Source: Clostridia bacterium (GTDB taxonomy: Bacteria; Bacillota; Clostridia; Oscillospirales; CAG-382). Taken from it: 33,704 nucleotides of DNA. Both the position numbers and the translations under genes were made by a program. Under the pieces are notes generated by a model. The model saw nothing but the letters and a program-made list of their open reading frames with translations, had not been told where the DNA came from and made no database searches. Of this stretch, positions 1-8,089 are shown one piece after another. Where the stretch lies: assembly GCA_017434845.1 (NCBI GenBank), contig JAFSGD010000040.1, forward strand, positions 1 through 33,704, written 5' to 3'. Numbering within the stretch: position 1 is the stretch's first letter; every line of letters begins with the position of its first letter.

Positions 1-1
1 A

Positions 2-44
2 AAAGAGATAACATTTCGGCTACGAACCGATTTGTTATCTCTTT
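2..44 (-). terminator. Hairpin, probable terminator of the zinc-ribbon gene
   Basis: A perfect 12-bp stem (2-13 with 33-44) continues, after a 2-nt mismatch, into a 4-bp inner stem (16-19 with 27-30). On the minus strand the hairpin is followed by T residues up to the window edge. It lies 138 nt past the stop of the minus-strand gene at 182-505. It could act in both directions, because the plus strand also has T-rich sequence after it. Confidence 0.55.
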
Positions 45-61
45 CTGTCTTTATAAGGGTT

Positions 62-96
62 TGGGCTTAGCCCATATTTGAGTTTGACTAGTCAAA
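62..96. repeat. Two small palindromes downstream of the zinc-ribbon gene
   Basis: TGGGCT-T-AGCCCA (62-74) is followed by the 14-bp palindrome TTTGACTAGTCAAA (83-96). Together with the 2-44 hairpin they make a short run of palindromes in a non-coding gap (1-181) that otherwise shows no gene. The function is unknown; such palindrome runs recur elsewhere in the window after stop codons. Confidence 0.4.
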
Positions 97-181
97 TGCG
101 ATGCTTGCACTTTGCACTTTGCTCAAAGTATAAATTCTCCGCTAAGAACAACGCCCTTTTTTTGCTTGCGTTTCTGTTCGC

Positions 182-505
182 TTACTGCTCGCGCTTTTTG
201 CCGCAGCCTGCGCAGAAATTATCGCCATCGTTGAATTTTTTGCCGCACTGTACGCAAAATGCGTTTTCACCTTGAAAAGCGGGCGTGGGCTCGATATGCA
301 TCGTTTCGGGCGTTTCGGGCTTGTCGATAGCCAGGTTTTCGTTATGGCGCAGGGGCGTTTTGCATTTGGGACAATATACGAATCCGTCGGCAAACCAAGG
401 ACGGAAATCGAGAACATCATCCTTATAGGTTACGATAGTGTGGCAGTTTTTGCAGGTTTGACGGTAAGTTAAACCGCTGTGCCACTCGGCGCGTTTGAAT
501 GCCAA
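182..505 (-). CDS. Small protein with two zinc ribbons
   Basis: This 107-residue protein has two cysteine-pair zinc-binding modules. The N-terminal one uses C18-x2-C21 and C45-x2-C48. The C-terminal one uses C84-x2-C87 and C98-x2-C101, in the usual double-CxxC 'zinc-ribbon' form. A proline- and glutamate-rich linker (residues 61-80) separates them. There is no signal peptide or membrane segment, so it should be cytoplasmic. The start is TTG at 505: GAAAGGATG lies at ribosome-site distance upstream, and the nearby ATG (in GGATGA) runs directly into a stop. Zinc ribbons of this type bind nucleic acid or protein partners, but nothing here tells which. The function is unknown; the metal-binding call is good. 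Confidence 0.75.
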   Translation of the reverse strand: MAFKRAEWHSGLTYRQTCKNCHTIVTYKDDVLDFRPWFADGFVYCPKCKTPLRHNENLAIDKPETPETMHIEPTPAFQGENAFCVQCGKKFNDGDNFCAGCGKKREQ

Positions 506-526
506 TTAAATCATCCTTTCGTTAAA

Positions 527-552
527 AATGGGAGCTTTTAAAAGCTCCCATT
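527..552 (-). terminator. Rho-independent terminator of the C39/SLH gene
   Basis: A 26-bp perfect palindrome (13-bp half-sites reading AATGGGAGCTTTT) starts 16 nt past the stop codon at 569. On the minus strand it runs into a short T tract (TTTTTAAC). It separates the SLH gene from the zinc-ribbon gene. Confidence 0.85.
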
Positions 553-568
553 CCGTTTATGCTTTGTG

Positions 569-2341
569 TTATTCCGTAACGCCGGGATCGTCGGGAGCGG
601 TCGCGTTTCTGAAGTTTGCGTAGTTATAGATCATAACCGCAAGCTCGGCACGGTTGGTCGCATCGCCGGGACGAAGCATTGCGTTATCGCCTATGATTAT
701 GCCCTTTTCTACTGCCCACATCATGTTATCATAGAACACTTCTCTGATCTCATCGGAATCATCGAAATAGAGCAGACAGAAGGGATCGTTAAGCTCGGTT
801 GAGAGCGATTCGAAGTTGGCATAGCGATAAAGGAACGCGGTTGCCTGCTCGCGTGTTACGGTTGCGTCGGGGCCAAAGGTGGTTGCATCAATGCCCGCAA
901 CGATCTTGTTCTCATAGCACCATGCAAGTGCCTGAGTATACCATGCATCGGCGGGAACGTCGGTGAAGGGAAGCGCAACGCTGCCCGAAGGAGCGGGCTC
1001 GCCTGCAAGACGGTGAATTATGGTTACAGCCATTGCTCTTGTAACGGAATTCGAGGGAGCAAATGTGCTTGCATCAACGCCCTTTAAATAGTTGTTTTCA
1101 TAGCAATAAACAACGGGATCGTACATCCAGGAATCAACGGGAACGTCGGCGAAAGGAACGCGCGAGGGAGTTACGTATTTGATCGCCCAAGTGCTTTCGC
1201 TTCCGAACCAGGTTTGAACCGCGATCTTTAAATATTTGCCGTTTGTCATGCTTGCCGCAGGGATGGTAACAGAGGTAGTCTGGTCGATCCAAGAGATCTG
1301 CTCGGCAAGAACGGTCGCGTTATCCGATTCCAGATCATTAGAGGGGTCGGGCAGACCGTCGAGCTGAAGAACGCGGTATCTGTAGCCGGAAGCACCCGCA
1401 ACGTCGTTCCAAGAAGCGGTATAGTCGGTATCTGCAAGACGGAAATCGGGGCTGGTTATGGTTGCCTTAAGTGAGGTGTTAAGATCGCCGACGCGCTTAA
1501 CGTCTTCATCCAACTTGATATAGCCAACGTAGTCGCCGTACTGGGTTTTACCGAACGAGCCGTTCTCGATAGCGGTTATTGCAAGAACCTCGCCCTTGGG
1601 AACGTTAACTATAGTACCCGCAGAAGCGGAAGCGGAATCGCGAAGATACTTCACGCCAAGCATTTCATAGTTGCCGGGCTCCCAAGCGACCTGCTCGTCG
1701 GCAGGAGTTCCGGTTGCGGAAAGAAGGCAGAACCAGTCGATATCAAGCTTGCCGGTTGCCATCTGGGAAGGAGTTTTCCAGCAATCGCCCGTGCCGGTGG
1801 GACGTGCGGTTGTGGGAAAGCTGTCGTATACGTGATACTTATTGGTGTTGTAATCATAATCAACGAGCGCGATAAAGTGGCCGGGAACGTGGCAAACCGC
1901 AACGCCGCCGTTTGCGAGGTGGCTCTTAAGTCTCGAGCTCGAAGAGGTCTCCCAATAGCCTGTGTTACCGCTGCCGCAATCGACAGTGAAGCCATAGGTT
2001 GAGCCGTATTTAGCCTGAACCTTGGGGTAAACAACGGTTCGATAGGTGCCCTCGCCGCCGGTTACGTTATAACCGCCGATGCTGTGGAACCACGAAGCAG
2101 TTGAGGTAACGCTCATTCTGAGACCGGTCAGATAACCGACAGCATTAACAAGCGAGAAGATGCCGCAACCCGTGTTATAAAGGTTGCCGCTGCCGTAATA
2201 ATAGTTTTTCCATTGGGCTTGGTCCTGACGAACCAAAGGAAGCGGCTCGAGAGCCGAAGCCGAAAACGTCATTGAAGCGATCAATGCAAAAAGCATCGAT
2301 GCAACAAGGATCAGCGACAATGTTTTCTTAAGAACTGACAT
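569..2341 (-). CDS. Secreted C39-like cysteine peptidase with three SLH domains
   Basis: The 590-residue exported protein starts with a signal peptide (1-31, ending SASA). A papain-fold C39-like (Peptidase_C39_2) domain spans about 37-210. The catalytic Cys is probably C59 (NTGCG), with H155 (PGHFIALV) and D173 (YHVYDSF); glutamines at 39-43 could form the oxyanion hole. An SH3-like segment (about 220-280) and a fibronectin-III-like segment (about 290-395) follow. Three S-layer-homology repeats (about 397-440, 459-508, 525-575) should attach it non-covalently to the cell wall. The start at 2341 was preferred over an in-frame ATG 22 codons upstream because GGAGG lies 7 nt before it and the signal peptide begins there. 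The gene is monocistronic, with its own promoter and terminator. The substrate is unknown: it may cleave peptides, or the C39 fold may be a binding module. Confidence 0.85.
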   Translation of the reverse strand: MSVLKKTLSLILVASMLFALIASMTFSASALEPLPLVRQDQAQWKNYYYGSGNLYNTGCGIFSLVNAVGYLTGLRMSVTSTASWFHSIGGYNVTGGEGTYRTVVYPKVQAKYGSTYGFTVDCGSGNTGYWETSSSSRLKSHLANGGVAVCHVPGHFIALVDYDYNTNKYHVYDSFPTTARPTGTGDCWKTPSQMATGKLDIDWFCLLSATGTPADEQVAWEPGNYEMLGVKYLRDSASASAGTIVNVPKGEVLAITAIENGSFGKTQYGDYVGYIKLDEDVKRVGDLNTSLKATITSPDFRLADTDYTASWNDVAGASGYRYRVLQLDGLPDPSNDLESDNATVLAEQISWIDQTTSVTIPAASMTNGKYLKIAVQTWFGSESTWAIKYVTPSRVPFADVPVDSWMYDPVVYCYENNYLKGVDASTFAPSNSVTRAMAVTIIHRLAGEPAPSGSVALPFTDVPADAWYTQALAWCYENKIVAGIDATTFGPDATVTREQATAFLYRYANFESLSTELNDPFCLLYFDDSDEIREVFYDNMMWAVEKGIIIGDNAMLRPGDATNRAELAVMIYNYANFRNATAPDDPGVTE

Positions 2342-2405
2342 TGTATTCCTCCGTTTTATCCGCCCGAAGAGACACTCCTCGAGCATATACTTATCTAATG
2401 GTAAC

Positions 2406-2434
2406 ATTATATAATCTTTTTAACGATTTGTCAA
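2406..2434 (-). promoter_or_regulatory. Perfect-consensus sigma-A promoter of the C39/SLH gene
   Basis: On the minus strand TTGACA (2434-2429) is followed after exactly 17 nt by TATAAT (2411-2406). Transcription should start near 2399, giving a leader of about 58 nt before the ATG at 2341. Confidence 0.9.
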
Positions 2435-2509
2435 CCGATTGGGCGAAACGGCTATTCTTTTTCGCCGTTTTGCACAATAGTTAAATGTGTTCTTTGTTAA
2501 CTTAGCGAA

Positions 2510-2544
2510 AAGAAAGCGAGAAACAAACGCTTTCTCGCTTTCTT
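2510..2544 (-). terminator. Terminator of the PH-domain gene
   Basis: A 14-bp perfect stem (2510-2523 with 2531-2544) closes a 7-nt loop about 50 nt past the stop at 2596. The minus strand continues TTCTTTTCGC, a modest T tract. Confidence 0.75.
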
Positions 2545-2595
2545 CAAAGTGAATACAAACTCGTTCCTTTGCTTGCAAATACGCGAATTTCGCCG

Positions 2596-2979
2596 TTAAT
2601 GAACGTCTTCGCAATCGCAAGCATCCTCATCGGACATAAACTCGCGCGCGGAAACGCGTTTTTTGTCGCGCTCCGCCTCGACCATATCCGAGAGCATTTC
2701 TTTTATCTCGGACGGCCTTTTGATCTTAAGAATATCGAACTCGGGGGTCGATTTATCGGCGGTACAGCAATGAATCGTGCCGACACCGAACAATCTTTGA
2801 CCGAACGGACGGTTCAGGGTCAGGTCCATAATGCGATAAAGGCGTATTTCTTCTTCCTTTTTGGAAAAAACACCGGTTTCGATAAGCAGCTTTTCGTTTG
2901 TGAGCTTATAAACCGTGAAGCTTAACGGCAAGCCGAAGATCGTGCGTTTTCTGTCCTTCCAAACATATTCTGCAGACAT
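2596..2979 (-). CDS. Bacterial PH-domain (DUF304/YdbT-like) protein
   Basis: This 127-residue protein is mostly one bacterial pleckstrin-homology-like domain (about residues 10-95). The pattern YKLTNEKLLIETG, then EEIRLYRIMDL, then a C-terminal helix (KRPSEIKEMLSDMVEAER) is typical of bPH_2/DUF304. The tail is acidic and Cys-containing (DACDCEDVH) and could bind metal. There are no membrane helices, unlike many YdbT relatives, so it is probably cytoplasmic or peripheral. GGAGGTG lies 7 nt before the ATG. It sits 61 nt after the SGNH hydrolase gene; a TATAAT at 3016-3011 suggests a separate weak promoter, but no good -35 is present, so read-through is also possible. Family call fairly sure; cellular role unknown. 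Confidence 0.75.
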   Translation of the reverse strand: MSAEYVWKDRKRTIFGLPLSFTVYKLTNEKLLIETGVFSKKEEEIRLYRIMDLTLNRPFGQRLFGVGTIHCCTADKSTPEFDILKIKRPSEIKEMLSDMVEAERDKKRVSAREFMSDEDACDCEDVH

Positions 2980-3033
2980 AGCGAGACACCTCCGTTTGTT
3001 TTCTTTAATAATTATAATAGCACAACGCTTTTA

Positions 3034-3049
3034 AAATTGATCACAATTT
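3034..3049 (-). terminator. Weak stem-loop across the stop codon of the SGNH gene
   Basis: AAATTG (3034-3039) pairs with CAATTT (3044-3049) around ATCA, so the TGA at 3043-3041 lies in the loop and right next to it. The minus strand then reads TTTTAAAAG. A 6-bp AT-rich stem is weak. It is listed because two other genes in the window also have palindromes overlapping their stop codons. Confidence 0.3.
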
Positions 3050-5179
3050 GAACGTTCCGAGGCAGATACGCTTTAAAAGCATATAGTCAACGGGGCCTAC
3101 CGCGCTGTCGCCGTTGATATCGCAACGAGCGAGCTGTTCTTCGGTGAGCTTCAGCGTGTTCAGACAATAACGCTTTAAAAGCATATAATCGATGGGTCCG
3201 ACAGCGCCGTCGGCATTGATATCGCCGATAGCATAAGCGGTCGCCAAGGAAATATTCGCGCCGATTCCAAGGGTTTTGCTTTCGATATCTATATTATCGA
3301 AAACAAGCTTTTGGCCTATTGCCGCCTTAAGCGCCTCTTCCTTATTGTCTTGGCTGTTTTCGACAGAGGGGTCGCCGTGAACGGCAACGAGAATTTCGCC
3401 CTCGGAAAGAGCCTTTGCATTGGTAGTGTTGGTATTGTTAGCATATATTTCGGTTATGATATAATCGCCCGCGGAATTGAGCTTTGCAACTATATTATAG
3501 GTATAGCGCAGGTTCGAATTGCTGTCGGTCAACGGGCTGTGGTCGGGCGTGAAGATAAAGGCATCGCCCGCCTGAATGCTGCTGTTGAAGCCGTAAATAT
3601 CGATCTTATCGGTGATAAGCGGACGCGACATCGCCGCTTCGACCTCGCTTACCCAAACGAAGCTGTTGTATGCACAGCCGCCGATAACGAATTTGACGTA
3701 TCTTGCGTTTTGAACCGAATCGGTCTTTACGGTCAACGCATAGGATTTCCAAGGCTCGGCGGTGCTGTCGTGCGCGGCAAGCTCGGTAACGGTGTTGCTT
3801 TCCGAAAGCTTCGTGAAGGAAACGCCGTCGGCAGAAACCTGAACGCCGAGCGTGCGTGCCTCGCCGATGCCCCATGCGCCGCCCGCAACGTAGGCGCGAT
3901 AGTAATTGGTTTCGGTCAACGCACCGAGATCGACGGTTACCTCAACGTTGCCCGCGTTCCAACCCGCATATTCGGCCGTTCCACCGTTTGCGCCGCCCTT
4001 TATGCCATCGGTGAGGCGTTTGCCGTCGTTATCGTAGGCATCGCCGCGGTCGGGTGCGGTTGCGGTGTAGGATGCGCCCTTGGAAACAACCGTTTCGGTC
4101 TCGCCCGCAAGCGCAAGAAGCGCGTTTAGCTTTACGGCGCAGGCGTTCATTGCCGAAGCGTCGGCGGTTGAAGCCGAAAGAAGCGATGCCGCCTCTGCGC
4201 AAACCGAACGAAGCTCGGCAAGAGCGTGTTCGCTGTAATCGCGCACCGAAATTCGTCTTGCCTTTGCCAAAACCGCCGAAAGCTCGGAGGTGTATTTCAT
4301 GGTGTGGACACCGCCGTTAACAAGCGAGGTTTCGATCGGGGCGGTGTCGGGATTTGCGGTGAAGCCGTCTATTTCGGGAACGGCAAGGGTTATTTTTGCG
4401 CCCGAAGCGCCGCTGTGCGAAACGGTTTTAATTATCCTGCCGTTTTCGTCAACGCAATTAACGGTTGCCGTTGCCTTTGAAGAGCCGTTATAAACCGCAT
4501 TGAGATAAGCGGTTATAAGATCGCCGTAAAGCTTATGGCCGGCGATGGTTTGATGTATACCGTCGCTTGAAACAAGGGTTGAAACGGTTCGGGAGTTGAA
4601 TTCATAATTGACGTCGATAAGACCGCAACCGTATTCAATGGCGATCTCGCGCATTTCATTGCAATAATCGTCCATAAGGCCATATTCATAGTTGTTGCTT
4701 GCTGTTGGGGTGTATGCCGCCTCATAAACGGGGTTGGGCGTCATAAAAATAACGTCGGCACCGATATTCTGCAACGCCTTGGTGAAGTTTTCAAGGTGCA
4801 TTCGGTAGTTATAAAGCGGAATTATCGGGCGGTTATACTGAACCTCCCAAGCCTGATCGTTCATGCCGAAGCAGATTATAACGATATCGGGGTTTTTGTT
4901 AAGAACCTCGGTTTCGAAGCGGAGCGAAGCGTTATAGGTCGAATCGCCGCGCTGTCCTGCGTTTATGATCGTTGAATTCGGGAAATTATCGGCGAGGTGG
5001 TCGGTATAAACGTCATAGCCGTTGTTCACCCACCAAACCGTGCCCTCAGTCAAGCTGTCGCCGAACGCGATAATGGTCTTACCCGAAAGATTGTCTGCCG
5101 CCGTTGCCGAAAAAGGAATAGCCGCAAGCAAAATTGCGGCTGTTAATATTAACGATGCGATGCGAGCGATTTTTTTCAT
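3041..5179 (-). CDS. Secreted SGNH/GDSL hydrolase with discoidin-like module and C-terminal dockerin
   Basis: A 712-residue exported esterase-type enzyme. After a signal peptide (1-28, ending SATA) comes an SGNH hydrolase domain (about 33-232). Block I is FGDSLTEG with nucleophile S42, block II is G75 in NAGQRGDS, block III is N107 in FGMND, and block V is D206/H209 in SSDGIHQ. A linker with a helical segment (about 300-360) precedes an F5/8-type C (discoidin-like) carbohydrate-binding module (about 378-518). A beta-rich stretch follows, then two dockerin-type EF-hand repeats (652-673 and 686-709; GDINADG and CDINGDS with DYMLLKR helices). The ATG at 5179 has AGAGGG 7 nt upstream; the in-frame ATG at 5200 overlaps the previous gene and lacks a site. 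SGNH enzymes deacetylate glycans or lipids; the exact substrate is unknown. It is probably the last gene of the uppP-ftsK-lipoprotein operon (17-nt gap). Confidence 0.87.
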   Translation of the reverse strand: MKKIARIASLILTAAILLAAIPFSATAADNLSGKTIIAFGDSLTEGTVWWVNNGYDVYTDHLADNFPNSTIINAGQRGDSTYNASLRFETEVLNKNPDIVIICFGMNDQAWEVQYNRPIIPLYNYRMHLENFTKALQNIGADVIFMTPNPVYEAAYTPTASNNYEYGLMDDYCNEMREIAIEYGCGLIDVNYEFNSRTVSTLVSSDGIHQTIAGHKLYGDLITAYLNAVYNGSSKATATVNCVDENGRIIKTVSHSGASGAKITLAVPEIDGFTANPDTAPIETSLVNGGVHTMKYTSELSAVLAKARRISVRDYSEHALAELRSVCAEAASLLSASTADASAMNACAVKLNALLALAGETETVVSKGASYTATAPDRGDAYDNDGKRLTDGIKGGANGGTAEYAGWNAGNVEVTVDLGALTETNYYRAYVAGGAWGIGEARTLGVQVSADGVSFTKLSESNTVTELAAHDSTAEPWKSYALTVKTDSVQNARYVKFVIGGCAYNSFVWVSEVEAAMSRPLITDKIDIYGFNSSIQAGDAFIFTPDHSPLTDSNSNLRYTYNIVAKLNSAGDYIITEIYANNTNTTNAKALSEGEILVAVHGDPSVENSQDNKEEALKAAIGQKLVFDNIDIESKTLGIGANISLATAYAIGDINADGAVGPIDYMLLKRYCLNTLKLTEEQLARCDINGDSAVGPVDYMLLKRICLGTFKL

Positions 5180-5196
5180 TGTTTTTCCCTCTGAGA

Positions 5197-5619
5197 TCAT
5201 TTCACAATATCGTAATATCCCATTCCGACAGGGAGAAAATAGATATCACGCAGGCCCGTATAGGTGTTGAGCCTCAGCATAACGAAGCCCTCATAATTAT
5301 ACTGTACACTTCCGTCGGGATAGGAAACGCGCTCGAGCTTGTTATTTGAAGCATCCTCTTCGGCAGAGGCGAGAAGCTCGGAAACGCTAATATTGCCCTC
5401 GGTAAGCGCCTGCTCGAGAAGCATCGGCTCGTTTTCGATCTCGGCTGTCATCAAGCCGCCGATAACGTAAACGGCGAAGTCATCCTCGAAATAGATATAA
5501 TCTATTTTTTCGCTTCCGTCCGAGCTGTAAGAGAGATTATATACGTTTGATTTCGCGCAGGATGCAAAGGAAAGGCAGAAAAGAAGCGCAAGAATGCAAA
5601 GCAAAGCCTTTTTAAGCAT
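5197..5619 (-). CDS. Small predicted lipoprotein, function unknown
   Basis: 140 residues with a classical lipoprotein signal: MLKK, a hydrophobic core, and FASC with C21 as the predicted lipid-bearing cysteine (the -3 position is Phe, slightly off consensus). The mature part is acidic and Tyr-rich and shows no family I recognise. The ATG at 5619 lies inside the 3' end of ftsK (8-nt overlap) with AAGGAG 7 nt upstream, so translation is probably coupled to ftsK. The downstream neighbour is the secreted SGNH/dockerin protein, so a role at the outer face of the membrane is likely. Nothing more specific can be read from the sequence. Confidence 0.75.
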   Translation of the reverse strand: MLKKALLCILALLFCLSFASCAKSNVYNLSYSSDGSEKIDYIYFEDDFAVYVIGGLMTAEIENEPMLLEQALTEGNISVSELLASAEEDASNNKLERVSYPDGSVQYNYEGFVMLRLNTYTGLRDIYFLPVGMGYYDIVK

Positions 5620-8065
5620 TTTCGCTCTCCTTTTCTTTTTTGGTTTCGCCGTTAAGCTTAAGCTCGGCGAACTGCTCGCGGGTTATAAGTATACTGCGCT
5701 TTTTGGTTGCCGCATCGAATTCGCCGATATAGCCGCGGCGCTCCATGCGGTCGATTATTCTTGCGGCGCGGGCATAGCCGAGCGAAAGCCTGCGCTGAAG
5801 CAACGAGGTTGAAATGGTTCCGCTTTCGATGGCAACCTCGATAGCATCCATAAACATAGGATCGGTCTTGTCGTCGCCATCGTCGGCTTCTGCGGCGGCA
5901 GCCGCGCCTTTTTTGCCCTTCATGCCGCAAAGCTTTGCTTCCTGCTCGATCTGTTGCATGATCGAATCGTCATACTGAGCGTGAGCCGCTTCCTTAATAA
6001 ACTGAGTAACGGCGGCAACCTCGCTCTTGCCATCGACGAACGCACCCTGAACGCGCATGGGCTTCATTGCACCTACGGGGTAATAGAGCATATCGCCGCG
6101 ACCGAGAAGCTTTTCGGCGCCGGTCGTATCAAGAATGGTTCTCGAGTCGATCTGCGACTGAACCGTAAACGCGATTCGCGAGGGGATGTTTGCCTTGATA
6201 AGACCCGTGATAACGTCAACCGAAGGGCGCTGTGTACCTATAACCAAATGCATTCCCGCCGCACGCGCCTTTTGAGCGAGACGGCAGATCGAGGTTTCAA
6301 CGTCGTCGGGCGCGGTCATCATAAGGTCGGCAAGCTCATCGATGATAATAACTATCTGAGGCAGAAGCTTGCGCTCGGGATCATCCTGAACGGCAAGGTT
6401 ATAGCCCATAAGATCGCGGGCACCGACCTCTTGAATAAGGCTGTAACGGTTTTCCATCTCGTTGCAAGCCCAATTAAGCGTACCTGCGGCGTTTTTGGGC
6501 TCGTTTATTACGGGAACGAGAAGGTGGGGTATATCTTTATAATCGGTAAATTCAACACGATTGGGGTCGATAAGAATGAGTTTTACGTCGTTGGGGTGGT
6601 TGCGGTAAAGCAAAGAAACGATAAGCGAATTTATGCAAACCGATTTACCCTGACCGGTTGCGCCCGCAATAAGCAGGTGGGGCATTTTTGCAACGTCGAG
6701 ATAAACGGGGTTGCCCGCAACGTCTTCGCCGAGCGCGGTGAGCAGGCGGCTTTTTCCGTCGCGGAAGGCGGGGTTGTCGATAAGACCGCGCAAACGCACG
6801 GTAGATACGCTTCGATTGGGTATCTCGATGCCGACGGCAACCTTGCCGGGAATATTCTCTATTCTTACGCTTGTTGCCGCGAGGTGAAGCGCGATATCGT
6901 CGGAAAGGTTTGATATCGCCTTAACGCGCACACCCGTTTCGGGCTGAAGCTCATAGCGGGTTACGGTTGGGCCGTAGGCGGAATTTATAACCTTCGCCCT
7001 AACGTTAAAGCTTGCAAGCACCTCTTCGAGCTTGCGGCTGGTGCGCTCGATATCGGCAGGGGTTGGCCTTGCCGAGCTTTCATCCTCGGGCGCAAGAAGC
7101 GAAATGGGCGGGAACACGTAGGGCGTATCCTCAACGGGCTCAAGGCAAAGCTCTTCATCGTCCTCGTCGTCAAGCGGACTCGGACGGTTATCTATCTGCT
7201 CGGGAATGGTTTCGATAACCTCTTCCCTCTCGGCAGGCTCGGGAATATTGTTGAAATCGGGTTCGAAGGGGTCGGCGGGAAGCGGATCGACGGGGGCACC
7301 CGCAACAACGAACACCTCTTCATCGTCGCCGTCTGCGGCGGCGGGATCCTCGGGCAGAGCCTCGGGCTCAATGGGCTTTCTTTCTGCCTTTTTCTTCCTT
7401 TTCGACTCTTTTTCGGGCGCGGGCTCGAAATCCTCTTCATCATCGGAATCGGCATCCTCGCGAATGCGCGCGGCGGCATCGCGGAAATATCCTATAATAG
7501 CCGAAACGGTATCCTTGGGGGTTGAGCCGCAAAGCAAAACCGTGCAGATGAACAGACCCAATATCGCAAGCACCATCGAGGCGGTGTTGCCTATGGATGC
7601 GGTGAAAAGCATTGCTATCGCACCGCTGATAAGGCCCGCGCTTTTAAGCTCGATGCCCTTTGAATAAAGCTCGCCGAAGGCGATGCCGTCATCGGCAACC
7701 GCAACCTGAACTATCATCGAAATGAAAACGAAAATAAGCGAATAAAGCAGGTATTTAATACCCGCCACGTTCTTTTCGTGATCGCGGTTCCACATAATAT
7801 CCACAAGAAGTATAAAGAAGGGAACCACATAATACATCGGCCCGAAAAGACCCTTTAAAAACTTTGCGACAGCGCCGCCGAGCCAACCGCTGTTAATAGC
7901 GGGAATAAAGGTTAAAATTATGAAGAAGGCAAGAAAGCCGATGACCCAACGGGCAATTTCGCCGCGGTCGATCTTTATCTCGGTCTGCTTCTTTTTTTCG
8001 GAAGCCTTTTTGGAGCTTGTTTTTCGAAAGCTCTTTTTCTTTTTGTTATCTTTATTGTCAGCCAC
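5612..8065 (-). CDS. ftsK: FtsK/SpoIIIE-family DNA translocase
   Basis: 817 residues; a membrane-anchored ATP-driven DNA pump that clears chromosomes from the division or sporulation septum. A Lys-rich N-terminus is followed by four to five membrane helices (about 39-57, 76-92, 104-122, 143-158, 163-180). Next come an acidic Pro-rich linker (about 205-330), the alpha/beta translocase domains (about 335-690) and a winged-helix gamma domain (about 737-795) that reads polar DNA signals. The Walker A motif is GATGQGKS (468-475) and Walker B is IVIIIDELADL (571-581). Two oddities: the usual GSGKS is GQGKS, and the usual IDPK-x-VEL is IDPNRVEF (500-507). The start is GTG at 8065 with GGAG 6 nt upstream. 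It follows uppP by 24 nt and overlaps the lipoprotein gene by 8 nt. SpoIIIE and FtsK cannot be told apart from sequence alone. Confidence 0.95.
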   Translation of the reverse strand: MADNKDNKKKKSFRKTSSKKASEKKKQTEIKIDRGEIARWVIGFLAFFIILTFIPAINSGWLGGAVAKFLKGLFGPMYYVVPFFILLVDIMWNRDHEKNVAGIKYLLYSLIFVFISMIVQVAVADDGIAFGELYSKGIELKSAGLISGAIAMLFTASIGNTASMVLAILGLFICTVLLCGSTPKDTVSAIIGYFRDAAARIREDADSDDEEDFEPAPEKESKRKKKAERKPIEPEALPEDPAAADGDDEEVFVVAGAPVDPLPADPFEPDFNNIPEPAEREEVIETIPEQIDNRPSPLDDEDDEELCLEPVEDTPYVFPPISLLAPEDESSARPTPADIERTSRKLEEVLASFNVRAKVINSAYGPTVTRYELQPETGVRVKAISNLSDDIALHLAATSVRIENIPGKVAVGIEIPNRSVSTVRLRGLIDNPAFRDGKSRLLTALGEDVAGNPVYLDVAKMPHLLIAGATGQGKSVCINSLIVSLLYRNHPNDVKLILIDPNRVEFTDYKDIPHLLVPVINEPKNAAGTLNWACNEMENRYSLIQEVGARDLMGYNLAVQDDPERKLLPQIVIIIDELADLMMTAPDDVETSICRLAQKARAAGMHLVIGTQRPSVDVITGLIKANIPSRIAFTVQSQIDSRTILDTTGAEKLLGRGDMLYYPVGAMKPMRVQGAFVDGKSEVAAVTQFIKEAAHAQYDDSIMQQIEQEAKLCGMKGKKGAAAAAEADDGDDKTDPMFMDAIEVAIESGTISTSLLQRRLSLGYARAARIIDRMERRGYIGEFDAATKKRSILITREQFAELKLNGETKKEKESENA

Positions 8066-8089
8066 TTTTAACTCCGATAATTCTTATGT

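Noticed and set aside
3311..4129. 272-residue plus-strand frame in the SGNH gene
   Set aside because: Antisense to a gene with clear catalytic blocks and dockerin; no own signals.
5180..5200. ATG at 5200 as the start of the SGNH protein
   Set aside because: It would place seven extra residues before the signal peptide and overlaps the stop of the previous gene; the ATG at 5179 has AGAGGG at proper distance.
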